Below, one piece after another: positions 34,392 to 40,385 of a DNA stretch of 41,823 nt. The DNA is from Bacteroidales bacterium. Lineage in GTDB: Bacteria; Bacteroidota; Bacteroidia; Bacteroidales; UBA932. The stretch lies in assembly GCA_017614795.1 (NCBI GenBank), contig JAGABD010000085.1:1-41823 (forward strand). The letters run 5' to 3'. Both the position numbers and the translations under genes were made by a program. The first letter of the stretch is position 1; each line of letters opens with the position of its first letter. The notes below the pieces were generated by a model, which saw nothing but the letters and a program-made list of their open reading frames with translations, was not told where the DNA came from and made no database searches.

Positions 34392-35179
34392 AGAATGTTG
34401 TCTACACAAGCATAATCGGCGGATATGATATTCTGCGGCAACCAGGGGCGACTGAGGCCGGCTGGGACTATATTTGCTTTTGCGACGGCCCGGTTACTTG
34501 CGAAGACGGGCATGTTGCCGCTCCCGGAGAAAAGTATGGCGTCTGGCAACTCCGGATGGTACCCCCGGGCATAAAAAACAGGATTAACCGTTCGCGCTAT
34601 GCGAGAATGCATCCGCATCTTGTACTTAAAGAGTACGAGTGGAGCGTTTACCATGACGGCAATGTGCAAATAGCTGATGCAGGGTTCTACACAGTTGTTC
34701 AAAAGCATATTGATGCAGACAACAAGATTTGCCACGTGCCTCACCTGTGGCGCGACTGCATCTATGACGAAATAGTCGAATGCTACCGCAACGGGCACAT
34801 TGGTTTTCTGAAAGCCATCTCCATACGGAACAGATTGCGCAAAGACGGTTTCCCGGCACACGTCGGACTTTATGAGACCAACCTCATTCTTCGCAAGCAC
34901 AACGAGCCCGAAGTCGTTTCCGCCGATGAAATGTGGTGGAGATACTTCAGCTCCGGCCAGAAACGCGACCAGTTGTCGTTGAACTATGTTTATTGGAAAC
35001 TCGGCTTAAAGCCAGCCCTGCTTTTCCGTGAAGGCGAAAATGCCCGCAACAACAGCCATATCCACTATCATCCGCATCCTGCGCCTCAAATCAGGCAGAC
35101 TTGGCTACGGCGAAAAGTATCAGGAACGCTCATAAGACTCGACGCAGCCATTCGCCGATATCTGATTCGGTTTATTTAA
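34388..35179 (+). CDS. DUF616-type glycosyltransferase
   Basis: A 263-residue cytoplasmic protein. It opens with VVYTSIIGGYDIL and has CFCD, RMHPHLVL and SVYHDGNVQI stretches, which match the DUF616 (TOD1/MUCI70) glycosyltransferase group. The HDGN part probably stands in for the DxD metal site. A conserved HVGLYETNLILRKHNEP segment follows, where an acceptor or base residue would lie. The C-terminal 35 residues are basic and may touch the membrane. It overlaps the decarboxylase stop by 4 bases (ATGA), so the two are translationally coupled. The sugar donor and acceptor are unknown. Confidence 0.78.
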   Translation: MKNVVYTSIIGGYDILRQPGATEAGWDYICFCDGPVTCEDGHVAAPGEKYGVWQLRMVPPGIKNRINRSRYARMHPHLVLKEYEWSVYHDGNVQIADAGFYTVVQKHIDADNKICHVPHLWRDCIYDEIVECYRNGHIGFLKAISIRNRLRKDGFPAHVGLYETNLILRKHNEPEVVSADEMWWRYFSSGQKRDQLSLNYVYWKLGLKPALLFREGENARNNSHIHYHPHPAPQIRQTWLRRKVSGTLIRLDAAIRRYLIRFI

Positions 35180-35187
35180 ATTGTATT

Positions 35188-35976
35188 ATGAAAAAAGTTC
35201 TCATCCTCGTAACGATAGCGCTGCTCGGCATAATGGCCGGGGGGTGCTGCAAACATCACGCGCACAAAAAGCGCGGTACCAAGGCCAGGACTCCGATTGA
35301 AATCAATCTTTCCGGAGTAACGAGAGACACTCTCGCCAGGAATGGCGATGTACTCACCGACACGCTGAAGAGCAATGTCAAAATCAGCATTGCCCACGGA
35401 GCATCAGTCACATTGAAAGACCTGTACATCGTCGGAGTCAATTGGAGTATCACACCCTGGGCTGCCATCACTTGTGAAGGGGATGCCACTTTAATTCTGC
35501 AGGGCAATAGTTATATAGAGCCTTTCCACCTCGATTACCCTGGCATTTTTATACCTGAGAATAAGACTCTTAAGATCAAAGGTGACGGTTTTCTCGAAGT
35601 GTATGGAAGGTGCTCAGCCGGCATTGGTGCCGGTCTTGAAGCGTCATGTGGCAACATAGTAATAGAAGGCGGGAGTATAAATGCATATGGATACAAAGAC
35701 ATGTTTGGTGGCGGAGCCGGGATTGGAGGAGCCAGTAAGGCCAACTGCGGCTCTATTACAATCAAAGGCGGCACAATCAATGCCTTTGGCAGTTATACGT
35801 CTGCCGGAATTGGCGGAGGACGTTTTGGTAATTGTGGACCAATAACCATAACGTCCGGAGTCAAGAGCGTGGTCGCCCAAAAAGGAGATAACGCCCCCAA
35901 CAGCATTGGAGCGGGCTTGGATGGAACCTGCGACGGCGTAACCATCGAAGATCCCTCGAAAGTCACTCAGCAATAA
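35188..35976 (+). CDS. Exported beta-helix protein with cysteine-containing GIGxG repeats
   Basis: A 262-residue protein starting at the ATG of MKKVLILV; the TTG further upstream is rejected because it would bury the signal peptide. The signal leads to a Cys20-Cys21 pair (MAGGCC), probably a lipoprotein site though not a perfect lipobox, then a His/Lys-rich segment. Residues about 144-255 form four repeats of about 30 residues: (A/S)GIGxG, then CG, an I-x-I strand, and GG-x-INAxG in the first two. Each repeat has one Cys (C154, C187, C216, C248), suggesting a stacked cysteine ladder on a right-handed beta-helix. Similar repeats occur in adhesin-like or carbohydrate-binding surface proteins. 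It lies 8 bases after the DUF616 gene and 6 before a GT2, an odd place for a surface protein. Function unknown. Confidence 0.7.
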   Translation: MKKVLILVTIALLGIMAGGCCKHHAHKKRGTKARTPIEINLSGVTRDTLARNGDVLTDTLKSNVKISIAHGASVTLKDLYIVGVNWSITPWAAITCEGDATLILQGNSYIEPFHLDYPGIFIPENKTLKIKGDGFLEVYGRCSAGIGAGLEASCGNIVIEGGSINAYGYKDMFGGGAGIGGASKANCGSITIKGGTINAFGSYTSAGIGGGRFGNCGPITITSGVKSVVAQKGDNAPNSIGAGLDGTCDGVTIEDPSKVTQQ

Positions 35977-35982
35977 TTGTAT

Positions 35983-36933
35983 ATGCCCAGAGTCAGTGTC
36001 ATAGTTCCCAATTACAACCACGCGCGGTTCCTCGACGAAAGGATTGGCAGCGTGCTTGCGCAGACATACAGGGACTTCGAACTGATTCTTCTGGACGACC
36101 TTTCCACAGATGAAAGTCGTGCCGTGCTGGAGAAATACCGCGACAGGCCCGAAGTGAGCCAAATCGTTTTCAACGAAAAGAACAGCGGTTCGTCGTTCAA
36201 ACAGTGGGAAAAGGGCATACAGCTTGCTGGTGGCGAACTCATCTGGATAGCCGAAAGCGACGATGCCGCGAGTCCCGAGCTGCTGGAAACACTGGTTTCC
36301 GCCTTCGACGCCAAGCCTTCATCCACGCTTGCCTTCTGCGCCGCGATGCTTACCGCTTCCGATGGCAAGCCCACGGGCATCCACCCCTTCCACAAGGCCC
36401 TCGGGCACGATTTAAGCCTCGGAGGACAGGAGTTCGTGCGCAGGCTGATGCTCGAGCGCAATACCGTGGTGAACGCCAGCGGCGCGCTGTTCAGGAAAGA
36501 CGCATACCTCAACCTCCCGGCCTATATCAAAGATTCCTTCAAACAGTTCAAGGGCGTGGGCGACTGGCTGTTCTGGATAGGAATCGCAATGCAGGGAGAT
36601 GTAGTTTACAAAGACAAGGCGCTGAATTTCTTCAGGCAGCACGGCAGCAACACCACCTCGACGCTTCGCCTTTCGGGAACGGGCATAATCGAGGAAGCCG
36701 AGATGTTCTGGCTTCTAAAAAAGCACGGCGTCGTTTCAGGAATGCAGATGCTTAATATCCGCGCCGCCAACGCCGCAATAGTGAAATACAAGGAAAACTT
36801 CGCCCCCGAAACCAAAGCCAAATGCCTCAAGGCCTGGCGTGCGGACAACCCTCTGATTGCCGCCTGGGCCTGGTACAAGCATCTGGTCCACCCCGCCTAC
36901 AGTTTGCAGAGCGAACCCAGTTCGAGCAAATAA
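35983..36933 (+). CDS. Glycosyltransferase family 2
   Basis: A 316-residue GT-A enzyme. The start at 35983 is chosen because it places the canonical VSVIVPNYNHARFLDERI at the N-terminus. D38/D39 (ILLDDLSTD) bind the nucleotide and E91-D94 (IAESDDAAS) gives the DxD-like metal site. W196 lies in the VGDWLFW stretch, which carries the usual acceptor-side Asp. The C-terminal third is helical and basic. It transfers an unknown sugar to a surface glycan. The last 37 bases overlap, in opposite direction, the ATP-grasp gene at 36897-37787, with no room for a terminator. Confidence 0.88.
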   Translation: MPRVSVIVPNYNHARFLDERIGSVLAQTYRDFELILLDDLSTDESRAVLEKYRDRPEVSQIVFNEKNSGSSFKQWEKGIQLAGGELIWIAESDDAASPELLETLVSAFDAKPSSTLAFCAAMLTASDGKPTGIHPFHKALGHDLSLGGQEFVRRLMLERNTVVNASGALFRKDAYLNLPAYIKDSFKQFKGVGDWLFWIGIAMQGDVVYKDKALNFFRQHGSNTTSTLRLSGTGIIEEAEMFWLLKKHGVVSGMQMLNIRAANAAIVKYKENFAPETKAKCLKAWRADNPLIAAWAWYKHLVHPAYSLQSEPSSSK

Positions 36934-37787
36934 TCGCGGGTATAGAACGGCATGCAGCCTCCGCTGGAGGTGAAGGTCATCTCTCCGAAATAAACCTTCT
37001 TTCCGACGCAATACAGGTCCACGCGGACCTGGGGGAAGCCTTTGGAGAGAATTTCGGCGCATTCGCGCATACGCTCCAGGCCCTCGGGACGCGGTAATTC
37101 TCCGGCGCCGCGGCGGAAATGCGAATCGAAATGCTGGTGCTCGGGATGCAGATGCCAGTCGAAGTCGTAGAGATAGGCGTCCAACCCGTGCGAATCGCGG
37201 TTGGTGCAGGCCCATACGCTCTCGGCGTGGCCGTCGAACGCCCAAATCTTGTAGTCGATGAGCGAAGACGACATTCCGGCGGCGCTCCCCTCCTGCTCGA
37301 GGAACTTCTCCACTATGATGCAGGGCTCGATGTACTTGTAGTGCGGCTCCATATAGTAGCCCCAGAAAATCCTGTCCTTCATCCAGCCGCGGAGAGTCTT
37401 GCAGATTGCATCGAGGTCGGCCTGCGCCTTGTCCTTTACGACGATGAGCGTCTGGGAACTGTTGTTCGCCTTAATAATAAAAGGAGTCTTCAGCCCATCC
37501 CAGCCGGCGCGGAACTCCTCGACGCCGTCGAACTTGCCGAGAAGCGGCACCAGGATATCCTCCAGCCCGCGCGACTTCACGAACTCGCGCACCGCGAACT
37601 TGTCGGCCAGCGGGGCTATTGCGCGGTTGTCGCCGTGGATCTTGAGCCACTGTATCTTCTCGTTGATATCACGCGGATGCTTCAGACGAGGCCACCGGTG
37701 CAGTTTCGCCAGATAGAACGCCCGCTGGGCTATGCAGGGCAGCGTCACGCCGAAAAGGCAGCGAAGTTTATAAGCGATTCCAGCCAT
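36897..37787 (-). CDS. TupA-like ATP-grasp protein
   Basis: A 296-residue protein of the TupA-like ATP-grasp group. Visible: DINEKIQWLKIHGD near residues 40-53, ADKFAVREFV, K106 (IIKANNSSQ), E160 (IIVEKFLE), DYKIWAFDG (178-186), D257 (VRVDLY) and E269 (VYFGEMTF). These match the C-terminal half of the flippase fusion, so the window holds two paralogues on opposite strands. Family members are linked to amide ligation in cell-wall polymers such as teichuronopeptide; many are found in capsule loci and are annotated as glycosyltransferases. It starts 1 base after the upstream GT2 stop. Its 3' end overlaps the convergent GT2 by 37 bases. Confidence 0.85.
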   Translation of the reverse strand: MAGIAYKLRCLFGVTLPCIAQRAFYLAKLHRWPRLKHPRDINEKIQWLKIHGDNRAIAPLADKFAVREFVKSRGLEDILVPLLGKFDGVEEFRAGWDGLKTPFIIKANNSSQTLIVVKDKAQADLDAICKTLRGWMKDRIFWGYYMEPHYKYIEPCIIVEKFLEQEGSAAGMSSSLIDYKIWAFDGHAESVWACTNRDSHGLDAYLYDFDWHLHPEHQHFDSHFRRGAGELPRPEGLERMRECAEILSKGFPQVRVDLYCVGKKVYFGEMTFTSSGGCMPFYTRDYLLELGSLCKL

Positions 37788-37788
37788 A

Positions 37789-38637
37789 TTATTTCGACGA
37801 CTCCTCCCTGAGTCTCTTCACCGACGCCTTGTCGGCCGTCAGCATCTTCCAAAGATAACCCCAGGGCTTGAAGGAGAAGAACTTGAGCGTCTTCACCAGC
37901 GTCAGGGCGAACACGTGGAGCCACTGCCGCCACAGGGGTTTGCGGATGTCGCAGAGCGCCACAAGGGCGGAGATATAGTAGTTGCGATAGAGCTTGCAAT
38001 CCTTGTCCTGCGGCCCGTACTGCTTGTCGTGCACCACCGCCAGATTCTCCACATAGCCTATCTTGAAGCCGTGACAGAGCACCCTGTGGCAGTAATTGTC
38101 GTCGTTGCCGTAGATGGGGAAGATGTCCGCGAAGAGGCCAACCCTGCGCAGGCACTCAGCCGTCAGGAACCAATGCGCAGCCATCATAAAGGGAGCTTCG
38201 AACAGACCGTCCTTCCCGGTCGCCTTTGCACGGGCGACCACATCGCGCCGGAAAATGGGATTCACCTTTCCGTCCGCCTGCGTCTGCACGGGACTGAGGA
38301 TGCCGAACGAAGGATGGGCCTTCGAAATCTTCGCCAGTTCTCCGAGAGTATCCGGCTCGAGCCAGGCATCCTGGTTGAGCAGATAGACATAGTCGTAACC
38401 CTTTTCTAAAGCATATCTGAGGCCGATATTGTTGCCTTCGGCGAAGCCAAGATTCGAGGCATTGCGCACCAGCACCGCCTTGGAAAAATGCTTCTGCACA
38501 TAGTCAGCGCTTCCGTCGGCGGAGGCATTGTCCACAACGAAAAGATCAGCCGGCACCTTGGACGCCGCGACGCTGCCGAGGCACTTTTCGAGCCACTGCA
38601 TCCCGTTGTAGGTCACGACTATGACGAGTATCTTCAT
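37789..38637 (-). CDS. Glycosyltransferase family 2, rhamnosyltransferase-like
   Basis: A 282-residue GT-A enzyme with the classic layout: ILVIVVTYNGMQWL at the start, D36 in FVVDNASADGS, the NLGFAEGNNIGLRYAL motif (62-76), and the metal-site region LLNQDAWLEPD (D90). Sequences with NLGFAxGNNxG are commonly labelled RfbF/WbbL-type rhamnosyl- or galactofuranosyltransferases; the donor here is not proven. The later GNDDNYCHRV segment carries the catalytic-base position. The C-terminus is basic and hydrophobic, fitting membrane association. Its start overlaps the upstream GT2 stop as ATGA. Confidence 0.88.
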   Translation of the reverse strand: MKILVIVVTYNGMQWLEKCLGSVAASKVPADLFVVDNASADGSADYVQKHFSKAVLVRNASNLGFAEGNNIGLRYALEKGYDYVYLLNQDAWLEPDTLGELAKISKAHPSFGILSPVQTQADGKVNPIFRRDVVARAKATGKDGLFEAPFMMAAHWFLTAECLRRVGLFADIFPIYGNDDNYCHRVLCHGFKIGYVENLAVVHDKQYGPQDKDCKLYRNYYISALVALCDIRKPLWRQWLHVFALTLVKTLKFFSFKPWGYLWKMLTADKASVKRLREESSK

Positions 38638-39572
38638 CCCTTCTTCAATTCATTGTAATACTGCACGAATATCTCCTTGGTGCTCTTGCCGGAAAACACA
38701 GAACGCAGCACGTTGCGGGCCGTCGCCTTCATTATTCGGTCGCGTTCGCAGCGGCACCCGAGAAGCGTGTATTTGAGCCAGCGAGCGCTCTCTATCGCGC
38801 AGGCGTAAAGCCCGAGGAAGAAGTAGCGCAGCTTCGAGCCGCGGGAGAAGAAGATGAGCGAGCCGCGGATGCGCGTGGGCTTGATGGCAGCCTCCATCGT
38901 AGATGCCGTAGCGTTGGCGAGATGCACTATCTCCACCCATGAGTCGGCATAAACCTTCAGCCCCATCTCGTTGAATTTGTGCCCAAGGGCGATATCTTCG
39001 GGGGTGAAAGTGTAGGTCTCGTCGAACCAGCCCGCCTCCTTGAAAGCGGAGGTCCTTGCGAGGAAGCACGCTCCGTTTAGGGTATAGGTTTGGAAGAGGC
39101 CATCCTGCATAGTCCAGCGCCCGGGTTTGAGCTCGTCGCTGATGTGCAGATAATGCTTCATCCAGCGGCAGGCCGTCCAGGGGGCCCGGCCGCAGGTTTG
39201 CACGGAGTCGTCGGGAAAAACTATCTTGGGCGACACCGCGGCCACGTCTTCCGGAAGCTCCTTCAAATCCTGGAGGAGCATATCCACGACGGGCATCGGC
39301 TGCAGCGTATCGTCGTTAACCACGAACACGAAGGGGCTCTCGACAAGCCTCAACGCCAGGTTGTTGTTCTCGGAAAAGCCGCGCAGTTCGCTGCTCTCCA
39401 CAATCTTTACGTCAGGATATTTCTTCTTTAGCGCGGCGAGGTTTTCGGCGCTGTACATATACGCCACCACAAACACGTCGAGACTGCATTTGTTGTTATA
39501 CAGGCCAATCAGGCAAGTATCCAGAAGATCCGGCCTGTTCATATTCACTATTACCGCGCTTACTTCCGCCAT
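38634..39572 (-). CDS. Glycosyltransferase family 2 with an altered nucleotide-binding motif
   Basis: A 312-residue GT2-like protein. The start is the ATG of MAEVSAVIVNMNRPDLL at 39570-39572; the open frame continues upstream only as a shadow of murI. The metal motif VVNDDTL (D87/D88) and the acceptor-side FTPEDIALGHKF are intact, as is FSENNNLALRLV. However, where relatives have VVDNxSxD the protein reads FVVAYMYSAEN, so the usual first Asp is missing. It may use a different contact or have reduced activity. It is first in the three-gene minus operon with another GT2 and the TupA-like gene, and is divergent from murI over a 54-base gap. Confidence 0.82.
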   Translation of the reverse strand: MAEVSAVIVNMNRPDLLDTCLIGLYNNKCSLDVFVVAYMYSAENLAALKKKYPDVKIVESSELRGFSENNNLALRLVESPFVFVVNDDTLQPMPVVDMLLQDLKELPEDVAAVSPKIVFPDDSVQTCGRAPWTACRWMKHYLHISDELKPGRWTMQDGLFQTYTLNGACFLARTSAFKEAGWFDETYTFTPEDIALGHKFNEMGLKVYADSWVEIVHLANATASTMEAAIKPTRIRGSLIFFSRGSKLRYFFLGLYACAIESARWLKYTLLGCRCERDRIMKATARNVLRSVFSGKSTKEIFVQYYNELKKG

Positions 39573-39582
39573 AACAATAAGG

Positions 39583-39590
39583 CAAAGATA
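39583..39590 (-). promoter_or_regulatory. -7 box for the minus-strand glycan operon
   Basis: TATCTTTG on the minus strand is identical to the -7 box at 30783 and ends 10 bases before the ATG at 39572. The transcript would be nearly leaderless. No -33 TTTG was found. Confidence 0.5.
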
Positions 39591-39598
39591 CATTATTT

Positions 39599-39618
39599 TA
39601 TCTTTATTGCTATCTTTA
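39599..39618 (+). promoter_or_regulatory. Two tandem -7-like boxes upstream of murI
   Basis: TATCTTTA occurs twice, at 39599-39606 and 39611-39618, separated by 4 bases. Each is one base from TAnnTTTG. The second ends 8 bases before the murI ATG. They may be alternative promoters or a direct-repeat binding site. Confidence 0.4.
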
Positions 39619-39626
39619 CGCAGATT

Positions 39627-40385
39627 ATGGCAACCATCGGCATAATGGATTCGGGCGTCGGAGGATTGAGCGTTTTCCGCGAGATTCGCAAGATTCTGCC
39701 GCAGGAGCATTACATCTACTACTCCGACAACGCCAACTGCCCCTACGGGGAAAAGAGTCCCGAATTCATAACCGAGCGCCTTCGCAGCATCACCGATTTC
39801 TTCCTCGGGAAGGGCGTCGACGCGATGGTACTTGCCTGCAACACAGCCACTTCCGCAGCCATAGCCACGCTTCGCGGCGAGTACGCCATCCCCTTCGTGG
39901 GGATGGAGCCCGCCATCAAGCCGGCGGCTCTCGACACGCGCAGCGGCGTCGTCGGCGTACTCGCCACCGCCGGAACGCTGAAAGGCGACAAATACCTGCT
40001 CGCGAAAGACCGCCTTCCCGAAGACGTGAAGGTCATCGAACACATCGGCAAGGGGTTCGTGGAACTGGTGGAAGCCGGCATCCTGGACGGTCCGCAGGCC
40101 GAAAAGGTGGTGGAGGCCTCGCTCAAACCCCTGCTCGACGCGGGAGCCGACCGCATCGTCCTTGGCTGCACCCACTATCCTTTCCTGCTTCCCACCTTCG
40201 AAAAGGTCGCCGCGCGCCTCGGCAAGCCCGACGTCATCTTCATAGACCCCGCCCCAGCGGTGGCAAGGCGTCTCGCATCGGTGCTGCAGGAAAAAGGAAT
40301 CGGGACCGGCAGCGCCAGTCCCGAAACCGAACTCATATCTTCGGGCGATCCTGCCGCCCTGAATCGCGCATTCGCGCTTATTTGA
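39627..40385 (+). CDS. murI: Glutamate racemase
   Basis: A 252-residue cytoplasmic enzyme that converts L- to D-glutamate for peptidoglycan. It is slightly short for the family but complete. The two catalytic cysteines are C71 (VLACNTATSAA) and C181 (LGCTHYPF), with D8/S9 in IMDSGVGGLSV, and the substrate-binding YYSDNANCPYGEKS stretch. No PLP is needed. It is monocistronic as far as the window shows, divergent from the glycosyltransferase operon, and its last 8 bases overlap the convergent serine-rich gene. D-glutamate could in principle also feed an amide-linked surface polymer, but nothing here proves that link. Confidence 0.95.
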   Translation: MATIGIMDSGVGGLSVFREIRKILPQEHYIYYSDNANCPYGEKSPEFITERLRSITDFFLGKGVDAMVLACNTATSAAIATLRGEYAIPFVGMEPAIKPAALDTRSGVVGVLATAGTLKGDKYLLAKDRLPEDVKVIEHIGKGFVELVEAGILDGPQAEKVVEASLKPLLDAGADRIVLGCTHYPFLLPTFEKVAARLGKPDVIFIDPAPAVARRLASVLQEKGIGTGSASPETELISSGDPAALNRAFALI

